A stretch of DNA of 40,993 nt from positions 1 through 40,993 of the forward strand of contig CAIVHU010000001.1 of NCBI GenBank assembly GCA_903905735.1. Direction: 5' to 3'. This document shows, in pieces, positions 1 to 8,278 of this stretch. How positions within the stretch are numbered: the first letter of the stretch is position 1; the number at the start of each line of letters is the position of its first letter. This stretch comes from an uncultured beta proteobacterium (lineage in GTDB: Bacteria > Pseudomonadota > Gammaproteobacteria > Burkholderiales > Burkholderiaceae_C). Under the pieces are notes generated by a model. It had not been told where the DNA came from. It saw only the letters and a program-made list of their open reading frames with translations, and did not search any database. The position numbers were made by a program, and so were the translations under genes.

Positions 1-20
1 CAACATCCAGCACCGAATGT

Positions 21-60
21 CAAAACGGCACCTGTAGTCATCTCGGTGCCGTTTTGCTTT
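21..60. terminator. Bidirectional rho-independent terminator
   Basis: A perfect 12-bp inverted repeat (CAAAACGGCACC at 21-32, GGTGCCGTTTTG at 45-56) encloses a 12-base loop. T runs follow on the right and an A run precedes on the left, so it could end transcripts from either side. The gene it serves lies mostly outside the window on the left. Confidence 0.8.
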
Positions 61-813
61 GCATCTTCGCCGCCACAACCATCACGGAGCTTGACCAGCA
101 GGCCATCAAATTCGTTGATCACACTCAACAACTTCCTTCAAAGAAGCAATGGATATACCAAAGTCGTTGGGACCTTCAAGGTGGGCGCGTATCTTTATTT
201 GTTGTCACTCTCCCGTGACCATTAGAGAGGCAACACTCTTCGAAGAAATTGACGAGGCCTATGAGGTGGGTGCCAGCGGCACCTATCTTTTTCTTTTGGC
301 AACCGGGCTGTCGTATGTAGTTGGCACTGAGACTGTTCGCGAGGTTTGGGCTAAGCCCAAGGAACTTCAACTTCTGTACAACCGGAAAAAATTCTCATTA
401 AGGGGGAACTGAAGTGAATCAAAAAACCGACACATCCCCCAAAAATCTGTGTCGAAAACGCATTTGTTCGTGTCCACGATGTCTGACTGTCCGGAAATGG
501 TGGCCGTTTTACCGATTTCAATTCTTCGCAATCGCTTACGAAGCACCTGAAATCACTTGCCATGAAAGCATTATCTGCTTAGCTGGTAATGACCCAACGC
601 CTCGCAAATCAACGTTTTCTAGAGCAACGTGGTGTCCCGCACCTTGACCGTGCAAGGGCGCCGCGTTGTCGGGCAGGACCTGCGAACTTCCCTTCAGCAG
701 CGTTATGCCGCCGTGCGTGAACGGCAGCTATGTGACAACTTTGGTAATTCTGCTAGCTGAGCCCGGCAAGTTCCGTCGCGATTTCCGGCGGCTTGCGGAC
801 TCTCTCAAGAGCT
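61..813. other. Unresolved AT-richer stretch, possible decayed genes
   Basis: No confident gene is seen in about 750 bases. One plus-strand frame stays open from about 57 to a stop near 210 and reads like natural protein (for example the segment TELDQQAIKFVDHTQQ). Another frame is open from an ATG at 149 to 412, and a third reading around 626-750 also looks protein-like. None has a recognisable family, a good ribosome binding site, or coding character like the genes further right. The frame changes suggest remnants of acquired genes; this is inference. Confidence 0.35.
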
Positions 814-2196
814 TTAGCCCTGAAAGCCCCGTAGCGTTTTCTCGAGCTCTGGAGCTGCAATTTGGTCCAACCTCCGAATGGCCCCCTCCAGGTGCGCCAT
901 GTCCTTTTGAGACGCACCGAACTTCTCGAAAAACGGCTTCCACGCACGAGCCACCAGCCACACCTCGTGCAGTGCCTTCAGCGCTTCTACCTTGCTCGAA
1001 AAGTACACAGCCCAGTGGGTCATCAGGTTGTCCAGGGTGGCTAGCCTGCCCCTTTCTCCAACCTCCAAATGCAGCATCCGTTCCTGGGCAACAACGCTCA
1101 TAGGGAGCACGTCATAGAGTGGGCTGAGGGTCCATCCCTTGGCTGCGACCTGGTACAGGAATCCGTGATTGCGCAAGTGGTCATCATTGTTAGTGACGAA
1201 GATGTTGAGCGCCTGCCGCTTGAACAACTCACGAAGGTCCCGCGCAAGGTACTGGGGGAGCGCGCGGGCACGCATTTTTTCTGCCAAGGCCTTGTAGGAG
1301 CTACGTGTTGCATCACGCTCATCGATGCCCATGAGCGTGAGTGCTGAGCAAAAGCCAATGCGGCCTTCGATAGACTGCAGGCTTCTAGGTCCCTCTAACA
1401 ACACCCAACTTTCTTTGTCGGGGTCAGGCACAACCCCAGGCTCTGCCCAGTAGCGGTCGAATCGCCGGATGAACAGCACCTTGGCATGGCCTACCTGCAT
1501 GACCTTCACGGGAGGCACCCGGAGTCCCGCGGCACGCGCAAGCTCCAATGCACCAGCTTCCAGGACAGCGTTACAAGCTCGGTCTGAATTGGATGGGAAC
1601 TTGGCGAGCCAGAGAACACCGTCATCAGTGCGAACGGAAGCTTTAGGACGCGCGCCGCCGGCGCTGCCAAGGCTCCCGAAGTAAATGGCGAGGTCCTTCC
1701 CGACGTATTCCTCATTTTCGATGCGGTCCGCTGCCTCCAGAAGGCGCGCCAGGTCCGTCTCAGCTGACACCGGGGCCGTAGCCCTGGAATCCCGCGTGAG
1801 GCGCACATCCAATGCGCCCACCCGGTCTGAGCCCGTTTCCAAGAGATATGCCACCTCAGGCAGCTTGTTTGCAGCTACCTTGAGCTTGTTCTCAATGACC
1901 CTACGTCCCCAAGAATCCGGGGCCGCGTCGCGGATACCCCCGAACTCCGTGAGTCCCGCCAAGACAAAGCGCTTGGCTCCTCCCTCCTCATCCCTCAGGG
2001 GCAAGGCGACGGGGTCCACCTCGACTGCATAGGGGCGCTGCACATAGCGTTTGCCGTAGACGAAAACAGGCTGCGTGGTGTTTGCGCCTTCTAGCGAACC
2101 CGCTGGCATGAAGTCAGCACCATGCTCATCCGCTACGTGTGCGAACACGAAAACATCACTGGGAGGACGGGCATAAGGGTTGTGGTCAGAAGTCAT
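814..2196 (-). CDS. hipA: HipA-like serine/threonine kinase toxin
   Basis: A 460-residue protein of the HipA family, kinases that act as toxins in type II toxin-antitoxin pairs (E. coli HipA phosphorylates glutamyl-tRNA synthetase; the target here is unknown). A glycine-rich loop GSLGSAGGARPK lies at residues 174-185 and a likely ATP-contacting lysine in LAKF at 197-200. The catalytic-loop motif NNDDHLRNHG starts at 336, followed by the metal-binding YDVLP at 361-365. All key motifs appear intact and the length suits the family. The start overlaps the end of the upstream XRE gene by 11 bases, so the two are translationally coupled. The gene ends next to the unresolved left region. The family call is firm; toxicity is inferred. 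Confidence 0.88.
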   Translation of the reverse strand: MTSDHNPYARPPSDVFVFAHVADEHGADFMPAGSLEGANTTQPVFVYGKRYVQRPYAVEVDPVALPLRDEEGGAKRFVLAGLTEFGGIRDAAPDSWGRRVIENKLKVAANKLPEVAYLLETGSDRVGALDVRLTRDSRATAPVSAETDLARLLEAADRIENEEYVGKDLAIYFGSLGSAGGARPKASVRTDDGVLWLAKFPSNSDRACNAVLEAGALELARAAGLRVPPVKVMQVGHAKVLFIRRFDRYWAEPGVVPDPDKESWVLLEGPRSLQSIEGRIGFCSALTLMGIDERDATRSSYKALAEKMRARALPQYLARDLRELFKRQALNIFVTNNDDHLRNHGFLYQVAAKGWTLSPLYDVLPMSVVAQERMLHLEVGERGRLATLDNLMTHWAVYFSSKVEALKALHEVWLVARAWKPFFEKFGASQKDMAHLEGAIRRLDQIAAPELEKTLRGFQG

Positions 2197-2635
2197 AGGG
2201 GTCCTGTTCAGCTTTGCGCTTCGTGGTCATTTTGGTAGACGGCCCTGCATCAGTCTCAGAGGTCTTTTTGGACCCGCTTTTGATACCAAAAGTGGAGCCC
2301 ATGACCTTGCGTCCAGCGCTTGTATTCGACTTGTAGACGCGATGGACGCGGGGAGTCTCATTGAAGACACGTACAGCAGCCGACTTGCCTGTCAGCAAGC
2401 CAGCCAAGTTAAGCTCAGGCTCCAGGGCGTGCAAGTAGCGTAGGACCTGCGAGAGCGTGCGGCCTTCGTCCCCCTGCTCCAGCAGTACCGCGGTGGACCG
2501 AGAAACGCCTGCACGCGCTGCCGCATCACTCTGGGTGATGCCGCGCGCAATGCGCAGTGTGCGGAGCTGGGCGCCAATCTGTTCTGCCTCTTTCAGGCGG
2601 ACTTCAGGCGTGCGGAACGATTCGTCATACTTCAT
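2186..2635 (-). CDS. hipB: HipB-like XRE-family antitoxin and autorepressor
   Basis: A 149-residue protein with an XRE-type helix-turn-helix in roughly residues 20-75 (ARGITQSDAAARAGVSRSTA). It precedes hipA and overlaps it by 11 bases, the usual antitoxin-first arrangement. The start at 2635 is chosen because a GGGAAA-like ribosome site precedes it and the upstream in-frame residues look non-coding. The C-terminal 70 residues are basic and low in complexity (KSGSKKTSETDAG..KMTTKRKAEQ), longer than E. coli HipB; they may form the flexible tail that contacts the kinase. It is expected to neutralise HipA and repress the operon through sites upstream. Confidence 0.82.
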   Translation of the reverse strand: MKYDESFRTPEVRLKEAEQIGAQLRTLRIARGITQSDAAARAGVSRSTAVLLEQGDEGRTLSQVLRYLHALEPELNLAGLLTGKSAAVRVFNETPRVHRVYKSNTSAGRKVMGSTFGIKSGSKKTSETDAGPSTKMTTKRKAEQDPYDF

Positions 2636-2710
2636 TGATTTCCCGTAAAAGTGGAACCCGTTGCTGCAAGTCGGCAGTAACCGGCTGGGCTGTGGCGTGG
2701 CGCAGATAGC

Positions 2711-2859
2711 TGTGTCCGCAATCACAGTTCTTGTCATGTATAAGGACTGCAATTACGGTCATTTTATCACTATATTCGATAGCAGTCAAGGCGAGTCCAT
2801 CACCTGCAATGTCGCTAATAAGAATCACTGTGCATAGTAATGACTGCGATTGGCGACAT
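2711..2859. promoter_or_regulatory. Operator-like repeats upstream of hipBA
   Basis: Three related copies of a motif close to RACTGYRATTRCGG occur just upstream of hipB. One is inverted (about 2714-2731, reading AACTGTGATTGCGGA on the minus strand), one is forward at 2744-2757 (GGACTGCAATTACG) and one forward at 2841-2855 (TGACTGCGATTGGCG). The last two sit in a longer imperfect direct repeat, 2735-2762 and 2833-2859, both starting CAT and ending in a CAT. The first and second form an inverted pair, as expected for dimeric HipB operators. Binding is inferred. Confidence 0.5.
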
Positions 2860-2952
2860 AGCTTCCATTGGTGACTACAACATGGCGCTAGAAGTGGTAC
2901 GTTCGGCTGATGCGCGCATGGTCCCGCCGCATCTTGGCCACCAACACGATTA

Positions 2953-3057
2953 GGTGACAGAGCCAAAGGAAAACCCGCAGTCGAGGCGTTGATGAAATAC
3001 ATCAAGGGCGACAAGGCAAAGGCAATCATAAAGTCCATTGGCTACGAGCTCTCTTGA
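2953..3057 (+). pseudogene. 3' remnant of a modA-like molybdate-binding protein gene
   Basis: An open frame with no start encodes about 34 residues ending at TGA 3055-3057. It contains KPAVEALMKYIKGDKAKAII followed shortly by the terminal GYEL. This matches the typical C-terminus of ModA-type periplasmic molybdate-binding proteins, where a short helix is followed by a final GYEL. Nothing upstream continues the ModA sequence, so only the tail is left. The identification rests on a short stretch and is moderate. Confidence 0.5.
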
Positions 3058-3201
3058 CGAACACCGACCATGCCCGAGCAGACCTATGACATTTGGCACG
3101 ACAGGGCGGTGTTTCATTTCTTGACCGACCCGGCAGACCGCGCTGCCTATGTGCGCCAAGTCATGAAATCGGTCAAACAGGGTGGTCATGTCATTGTGGC
3201 G
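3058..3201 (+). pseudogene. Internal fragment of a class I SAM-dependent methyltransferase
   Basis: In the same frame as the modA tail, directly after its stop, about 45 residues read EQTYDIWHDRAVFHFL and then PADRAAYVRQVMKSVKQGGH and VIVA. The WHDRAVFHFLTD and GGHVIVA motifs are characteristic of a family of about 200-residue class I methyltransferases. Both the SAM-binding N-terminal part and everything after VIVA are missing. At about 3198-3201 the coding sense jumps to another frame belonging to an unrelated ATPase. It is a non-functional relic. Confidence 0.7.
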
Positions 3202-3773
3202 AACAGCAGCGGCAGTTGCGCGACCTCAAGGGCGAGCTAAAGGAAATCAAGGATACGCACGACTCCGAGTCGCCGGTCAATGCGTTCCGCGACCACTTTC
3301 GACAAACCTTGGTAGAGCTCAATGTCGACGCGCCAGAGGGAGTCGAGAAGTGGACGCTGGCAAAGCGTCCCTCGGACTCTGGCAGTCGGCATGCTCGCGC
3401 CATCATTGCCTACTATGCAGCTCTCTGGCGCACCATAGCCCCCACCGGCGGTCTGCCTGGTCCCCTCGTAATCGACTCGCCTAACCAGGGGGCGCAAGAC
3501 AAGAAGCGATTGCTGTCGTTGCTCACCATAATTGCCTCAAACGCCCCTAAGGGCGCGCAAGTCATTCTGGCGCATGAGGAGAACCCAGACGTTTTCAAGG
3601 CTGACCGCATCTATGAGCTTTCTGACGACAAGCGGCTACTGAGCGCAGCCGACTTCGAGCGCCTTAGCCCGCAGATGTTCTTCTATGTGGAGCAGGTGCG
3701 GAATGCACTCGCCGGAATCCGCACCGTCGCTGATGACGAGGAGGTAGATGTCGCAGAGGGCGAGCCCGACTGA
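3199..3773 (+). pseudogene. C-terminal fragment of an ABC/SMC-like ATPase
   Basis: About 190 residues resemble the tail of a coiled-coil ABC-type ATPase (RecF/SMC-like). The fragment starts with the end of a charged coiled coil (QLRDLKGELKEIKD). A signature-like SGSRHARAIIAYYAAL and a Walker B/D-loop VIDSPNQGAQD follow. The Walker A half is absent. The frame can be extended left to 3093, but that part overlaps the methyltransferase fragment in another frame and is not genuine ATPase sequence. Such ATPases often belong to defence or mobile modules; the exact family is not recognised. Confidence 0.6.
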
Positions 3774-4310
3774 GGGCTGCAATACGCAAATTTGAACCGC
3801 TCCGGGTTGCTTGGAGGCTGATTGGCTTGAGTCTGACAGCGACAGCATTTCACAGGCGACGTCTTGAATGACTGCTTACGGGTAGCGCGAACTTCCGCTT
3901 TGGGCCCGTTTCCGAATTTGCATCAGCGTAGTTGGACGACCGGTTCCAGCCTTTCGGTAGCAGCATCCCGGTCGTCCCGCGAAAACTGAGCCCCTATCTT
4001 GTGAAAGACCTACCGAAGAAAAGTGTAAACAATGGGTGGGGAATGCAGTGGTTGTTGACAAGCGATGTTTCAGAAGTGGGCAATTTTTGACAAGTTTCAC
4101 TCAGTCACGTCGAGACGTTAACGGTTTTTACTGGGCATAACCGTTTTGAGGAGTACGTTTTTATGCTGAAAACATAAGCCGGCAAGCTATTGAAGCTGAA
4201 GGTTTATTTTTCAGAGGGCGATTGAAGGCCTTCTGCTGGTACGCCTCAGCAGGGTGGCAATCAGCTCGGCAGCTCAGTTTTTTTAGTCTTCGCTGCAGTT
4301 TTCAAGGGAT
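3774..4310. other. Long intergenic stretch without a supportable gene
   Basis: No credible coding frame is seen. The stretch around 3868-3930 has the look of a decayed dispersed repeat (inference). An inverted repeat AACGGTT (4120-4126) with AACCGTT (4139-4145), followed by T-rich sequence, could be a weak terminator. The segment separates the junkyard of gene fragments from the sulfide module. Confidence 0.4.
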
Positions 4311-4314
4311 TCCC

Positions 4315-4334
4315 CTATACTCCCGCCGGTATTC
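4315..4334 (+). promoter_or_regulatory. Candidate sqr promoter overlapping a CsoR/CstR-type operator
   Basis: A TATACT -10-like box at 4316-4321 overlaps the interrupted palindrome ATAC-TCCCGCCG-GTAT at 4317-4332. AT-rich arms around a C/G-rich centre fit the operators of the CsoR/FrmR/CstR family, and a member of that family is encoded by the third gene downstream. The leader to the sqr ATG would be about 180 bases, which is long. Assignment is by pattern only. Confidence 0.4.
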
Positions 4335-4504
4335 ATCTGTGATGATCCATATCAAGCCCATTTGGTATTCTGGTTTGGCTGTGATCGAGTTCGCTGTTAT
4401 TCATGGGCAACATTCAGCGCTATATGGGTGGCGCGACGAGTTGCGCACAGACGCGGCAGTTTCTTTTGGACAGGGACAACAACTTTTAATTATCAGGAGA
4501 CAAA

Positions 4505-5791
4505 ATGGCTCATATCGTCATCATGGGTGCTGGCATTGGCGGCATGCCGGCCGCTTACGAAATGCGCGAAGCTCTGTCATCAGAGCATCGCATCACCGTC
4601 GTCAATACCACCGATTATTTTCAATTCGTCCCGAGCAACCCATGGGTGGCCGTGGGCTGGCGAGGCCGCGACGAGGTGACGCTGCAAATCGCGCCGTACC
4701 TGAGGCGCAAGAAGATCGACTTCATTGCCAAGGCAGTGACCCACATTGATGCCGATGCCAGCAAGCTCACATTGCTGGACGGCCAGGTTCTGGATTACGA
4801 CTACCTGCTGATCGCCACCGGCCCGAAGCTGGCATTTGACGAAGTACCCGGTGCTGGTCCCGCGAGGTCCAGCGGCGGAGGGTTTACCCATTCGATCTGC
4901 CATGTGGACCATGCTCAGGAATTTTTTGCCGATTACGAACAGTTCCTGAAAAATCCCGGTCCCATCGTGGTGGGTGCCATGCCCGGCGCCAGCTGTTTTG
5001 GCCCGGCTTATGAATTTGCCATGGTGCTCGACACCGATTTGCGTCGCCGCAAGTTGCGCAGCAAGGTGCCCATGACTTACGTGACCAGCGAGCCTTACAT
5101 CGGCCACCTGGGCCTGGGTGGTGTGGGCGACAGCAAGTCGATGCTGGAGTCCGAGTTCCGCAACCGTGACATCAAGTGGGTGACCAACGCCAAGACCACC
5201 AAGGTGGAAGAAGGCAGGATGTTCATCACCCAGATCGATGATCAGGGTGTTGTGCTCAAAGAGCACGAAATCGCTTTCAAGTTGTCGATGATGTTGCCGG
5301 CCTTCAAGGGCGTGGATGCGGTGGCCGCCGTGCCCAAGCTGTGCAACCCGCGCGGTATGGTCATCATTGACGAATTTCAGCGCAGCAAGGCGTACAAAAA
5401 CATCTTCTCTGCGGGAGTGTGCGTGGCGATTCCGCCGGTGGAGGTCACCCCGGTGCCTACCGGCTGTCCGAAGACCGGCTACATGATTGAGAGCATGATG
5501 ACCGCCATCTGTCACAACCTGGCCAACGAACTGGCGGGCAAGCCAGCCGTCGAAAAGGGCACCTGGAACGCGGTTTGCCTGGCTGACATGGGCGACACCG
5601 GTGCGGCATTTGTGGCGCTGCCGCAAATTCCGCCGCGTAACGTGAACTGGTTCAAGAAGGGCAAATGGGTGCACCTGGCCAAGATTGCGTATGAAAAGTA
5701 CTTCATGCGCAAGCTCAAGAAAGGCACCTCGGAGCCCATTTACGAGAAATACATCATGGGCCTGCTGGGCATCAACCGGCTGGACAAGTAA
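4505..5791 (+). CDS. Sulfide:quinone oxidoreductase-like flavoprotein
   Basis: A 428-residue FAD-dependent pyridine nucleotide-disulfide family protein, most like sulfide:quinone oxidoreductases, which oxidise sulfide to sulfane sulfur and reduce quinone at the membrane. The N-terminal FAD motif GAGIGGMPAAYE is at residues 8-19 and ATGPKLAF at 104-111. Cys164 (GASCFGPAYEF) and Cys321 (TGCPKTGY) are placed to form the redox pair, with more cysteines at 132, 280 and 306. The C-terminus is basic and aromatic, which fits membrane attachment. A clear AGGAGA site precedes the ATG. The next genes encode a YgaP-like membrane protein and a CsoR-family repressor, supporting a sulfide or persulfide role. 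The exact SQR type is not assigned. Confidence 0.78.
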   Translation: MAHIVIMGAGIGGMPAAYEMREALSSEHRITVVNTTDYFQFVPSNPWVAVGWRGRDEVTLQIAPYLRRKKIDFIAKAVTHIDADASKLTLLDGQVLDYDYLLIATGPKLAFDEVPGAGPARSSGGGFTHSICHVDHAQEFFADYEQFLKNPGPIVVGAMPGASCFGPAYEFAMVLDTDLRRRKLRSKVPMTYVTSEPYIGHLGLGGVGDSKSMLESEFRNRDIKWVTNAKTTKVEEGRMFITQIDDQGVVLKEHEIAFKLSMMLPAFKGVDAVAAVPKLCNPRGMVIIDEFQRSKAYKNIFSAGVCVAIPPVEVTPVPTGCPKTGYMIESMMTAICHNLANELAGKPAVEKGTWNAVCLADMGDTGAAFVALPQIPPRNVNWFKKGKWVHLAKIAYEKYFMRKLKKGTSEPIYEKYIMGLLGINRLDK

Positions 5792-5809
5792 TTTTTAAGG
5801 AGTTTCAAG

Positions 5810-6034
5810 ATGACGGTGCAACGCTATATTTTGGTATTTGCCGGGTTTTTTGTGATGCTGTCACTGGCCCTGGGGGTGGAAGGCAGCCCGCTGTTTGTCA
5901 GCAAGTGGGCGCTGGCGTTCACAGCTTTTGTGGGAGCCAACCTGTTCCAGTCCGGCTTCACCAATTTTTGTCCGTTGGGCGTCATCCTGAAAAAGCTTGG
6001 TGTGCCTGAAGACAAAGTTGGCTGCGCCAACTAG
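5810..6034 (+). CDS. YgaP-like small membrane protein (DUF2892)
   Basis: A 74-residue protein with two hydrophobic segments (about residues 5-23 and 30-50) and the motif NLFQSGFTNFCPLG typical of the DUF2892 domain, the membrane anchor found in the rhodanese YgaP. Here the rhodanese domain is absent and the membrane part stands alone. It carries cysteines in NFCP and near the C-terminus (VGCAN). It lies 18 bases after the sqr-like gene with an AAGGAG site, so it is very likely in the same operon. A role in handling sulfane sulfur at the membrane is inferred from the context. Confidence 0.8.
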   Translation: MTVQRYILVFAGFFVMLSLALGVEGSPLFVSKWALAFTAFVGANLFQSGFTNFCPLGVILKKLGVPEDKVGCAN

Positions 6035-6097
6035 TCCAACAGGGTGGCCTGGCGTGCTTGCACTCTGGGCCATTGACCATTTAATAAGGATGAACTC

Positions 6098-6391
6098 ATG
6101 ACTGCGGCATTGACGAACGAGGCGGCCCGTACCGATGTGATCAATCGGTTGCGCCGGGCTGAGGGGCAAATTCGGGGTGTGCAGCGCATGATCGAGGAGG
6201 GTGAGAGTTGCCTGAAGATCAGCCAGCAATTCTCGGCGGTGCGCAAGGCGCTCGACAGCACCTACCTGCGCATGACCATGTGTTTCATGGAGCAGGAACT
6301 GCACCAGTGCGCCACGCCCGAGCAATTGCAGACCACCAACGTGGAAATCATGCTGCGGGACATGGAAAGCCTGCTGGCCCGCATGGGCTAG
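6098..6391 (+). CDS. CsoR/FrmR/CstR-family repressor, atypical ligand set
   Basis: A 97-residue all-helical repressor (DUF156 family) with NRLRRAEGQIRGVQRMIEEG at residues 16-35 and the conserved Cys38 in GESCLKI. By alignment from memory with FrmR, the position of the second ligand (usually His) is Phe63. A cysteine occupies the neighbouring position 62 (RMTMC) and another is Cys71. The usual Cu(I) set Cys-His-Cys is thus absent. The location behind an SQR-like gene suggests a persulfide or sulfide sensor comparable to CstR rather than a copper sensor. It probably controls its own operon through the palindrome near 4317. Confidence 0.82.
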   Translation: MTAALTNEAARTDVINRLRRAEGQIRGVQRMIEEGESCLKISQQFSAVRKALDSTYLRMTMCFMEQELHQCATPEQLQTTNVEIMLRDMESLLARMG

Positions 6392-6406
6392 TATATATAA
6401 GAAATA

Positions 6407-6444
6407 GCCCTCTAGCCTTTATTAATCAAGCGCTGACAGCTATT
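6407..6444 (-). repeat. 38-bp dispersed repeat, copy 1
   Basis: On the minus strand this reads AATAGC, TGTCAGCGC, nine bases, AAAGGCTAG, AGGGC. Block order and spacing are the same as at 13991, 22508, 34929 and 35357. It fills the short gap between the convergent ends of the CsoR-like gene and mnmA, where it might also act as a terminator. Confidence 0.7.
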
Positions 6445-6458
6445 AAAATAGAAGTGAT

Positions 6459-7586
6459 TTATGTCCGGCTGGCGCTGGTGATGATGCCGCCACCGAGGCA
6501 CACCTCACCGTCGTAGAGCACCGCCGACTGACCCGGTGTCACTGCCCATTGGGCTTGGTTGAAAGCCAGCTCGAAACTCTCATCCTCCACACCTGACAGC
6601 AGGCACGGTGCATCGGCCTGCCGGTAACGCGTTTTTGCCGCCATTGCTCGCGGCTCGGGCGCTGGCCCGGCGACCCAACTGGCTTGCCCGGCTTGCAACA
6701 TCAAGGATTGCAGCCACGGGTGCTCATGCCCCTGTACCACCCACAAAGTGTTGCCGGGCAAATCCTTGCGCGCCACAAACCAGGGCGCGTGGTCACCACC
6801 GCCACGTTGTGCCCCTTTGGCTTTGAGCCCGCCAATGCCCAGACCATGGCGCTGGCCCAACGTGTAAAAACTCAAGCCGACGTGCTGACCGATGGTCTGG
6901 CCCTTGTCGTTCTTGATGGGACCCGGTTCACGGGCGATATAGCGGTTCAAAAAGTCCCTGAAAGGTCGCTCGCCGATAAAACAGATGCCGGTGGAGTCTT
7001 TTTTCTTCGCATTGGGCAGGCCGATCTCCAGGGCAATGCGCCGCACCTCGGTTTTCAGCAATTCGCCGACCGGGAAAAGTGTTTTGGACAGCTGTGCCTG
7101 ATTGAGGCGGTGCAAAAAGTAGCTTTGATCCTTGGACGGGTCCAGCCCCTTGAGCAGTTCGTTCAGCCCGGTTTGCGGGTTCAGGCGCACCCGTGCGTAG
7201 TGACCGGTGGCGATTTTGTCGGCCCCCAGGCGCAGTGCGTGATCCAGAAAGGCTTTGAACTTGATCTCGGCATTGCACAGGATGTCCGGGTTGGGCGTGC
7301 GGCCCGCGCTGTACTCGCGCAAAAAGTCGGCAAATACCCGGTCTTTGTAATCGGCGGCAAAGTTCACGTGTTCGATCTCGATGCCAATCACGTCGGCCAC
7401 CGCGGCGGCATCGACAAAGTCTTCGTTGGAAGAGCAATATTCGCTGTCGTCGTCATCCTCCCAGTTTTTCATGAAGATGCCCAGCACCTCATGGCCCTGC
7501 TGCTTGAGCAGCCAGGCGGTCACGGCGGAATCGACACCACCGCTCAGGCCCACGACCACGCGCTGACGCACAGAGGCTGCGCTCAT
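6459..7586 (-). CDS. mnmA: tRNA-specific 2-thiouridylase MnmA
   Basis: A 375-residue enzyme that places sulfur on U34 of tRNAs for Lys, Glu and Gln in the cytoplasm, using ATP and persulfide passed on from IscS by Tus proteins. The PP-loop SGGVDS is at residues 15-20. The two catalytic cysteines are Cys104 in NPDILCN and Cys202 in TGICFIGE. The substrate-recognition motif ATGHYAR and the C-terminal beta-barrel are present, and the length is normal. The ATG overlaps the stop of the upstream Nudix gene by 4 bases, which indicates coupled translation. No anomaly. Confidence 0.96.
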   Translation of the reverse strand: MSAASVRQRVVVGLSGGVDSAVTAWLLKQQGHEVLGIFMKNWEDDDDSEYCSSNEDFVDAAAVADVIGIEIEHVNFAADYKDRVFADFLREYSAGRTPNPDILCNAEIKFKAFLDHALRLGADKIATGHYARVRLNPQTGLNELLKGLDPSKDQSYFLHRLNQAQLSKTLFPVGELLKTEVRRIALEIGLPNAKKKDSTGICFIGERPFRDFLNRYIAREPGPIKNDKGQTIGQHVGLSFYTLGQRHGLGIGGLKAKGAQRGGGDHAPWFVARKDLPGNTLWVVQGHEHPWLQSLMLQAGQASWVAGPAPEPRAMAAKTRYRQADAPCLLSGVEDESFELAFNQAQWAVTPGQSAVLYDGEVCLGGGIITSASRT

Positions 7587-8095
7587 GACGAGATGAAGTA
7601 GCTGGCCCGCGCAGTCACGCTAGCATCGGTGTGGATCAGCGCGAGCGGAAAACGCTGGCCGCGCACATAGTCTTCCATGCACTGCAGCACCAAGGGGCTG
7701 CGGTGTCGCGTTGCGCTGGCGCGTATCTCGTCTGGACTCAGCCACAGCGTGCGCACGATGCCGGTATCGAGCTGCCGCCCAGGTTGCAGTGGTCCCAGCA
7801 TGCCGGCAAACGCAAAGCGCAGGTAGGTGATGTCTTCGGCCGCCTGAGCTGCCAGAGCTGCCCGGTGAAAGCGCGACAGGTACACACCCACCAGGTGGGT
7901 GGGCGTGAACAGGTGCATGGTTTCCTCCAGCGTTTCACGCGCGCATCCTTCCACCAGGCTTTCGCCCTCGTCCAGATGCCCGGCCGGGTTGTTCAGCCGA
8001 AGGCCCTCGGGCGTGTGCTCCTCCACCAGCAGGAATTTGCCGCCCTGTTCAATGATTGCCGTCACGGTGGCACTGGGTTTCCATCTTTCTGTCAT
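7583..8095 (-). CDS. Nudix hydrolase, NudJ-like
   Basis: A 170-residue Nudix protein with the full box [20 protein letters not shown] in the region of residues 40-60, including the metal-binding REXXEE glutamates. NudJ-type enzymes hydrolyse thiamine pyrophosphate and nucleoside di- and triphosphates, and in proteobacteria they are commonly encoded next to mnmA, as here. The start at 8095 begins [14 protein letters not shown], the usual NudJ N-terminus; an upstream in-frame ATG would add an unlikely sequence. It overlaps mnmA by 4 bases. The precise substrate is not shown by the sequence. Confidence 0.85.
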   Translation of the reverse strand: MTERWKPSATVTAIIEQGGKFLLVEEHTPEGLRLNNPAGHLDEGESLVEGCARETLEETMHLFTPTHLVGVYLSRFHRAALAAQAAEDITYLRFAFAGMLGPLQPGRQLDTGIVRTLWLSPDEIRASATRHRSPLVLQCMEDYVRGQRFPLALIHTDASVTARASYFISS

Positions 8096-8278
8096 GCTTG
8101 AATTATCCCGGATGCACGGTGGTCGAGTGCCGCCGATGCATCTTTGCCAATGGGGTGCCAATCATCCTGTTGGCATCGCTCTTGCTCGAATGGCTGTCGA
8201 AACTGTTGTAAGCTCGCCCGATTGCTCAAAAGCCATGTGTTGGCTTTGCTTTTTGTCAAAGATATAAGGAGTCGTTCC

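Noticed and set aside
2625..3038. Minus-strand frame of 137 codons upstream of hipB
   Set aside because: It overlaps the hipBA operator repeats and the modA remnant on the other strand and resembles no family.
4222..4749. Plus-strand frame of 175 codons leading into the SQR-like gene
   Set aside because: It overlaps the promoter-like palindrome and the start of the SQR-like gene in another frame; no ribosome site and no protein-like motifs.
4580..5674. Open frame of 364 codons on the minus strand opposite the SQR-like gene
   Set aside because: Composition is dominated by His, Arg and Gly, and the opposite strand encodes a clear flavoprotein with a good ribosome site.
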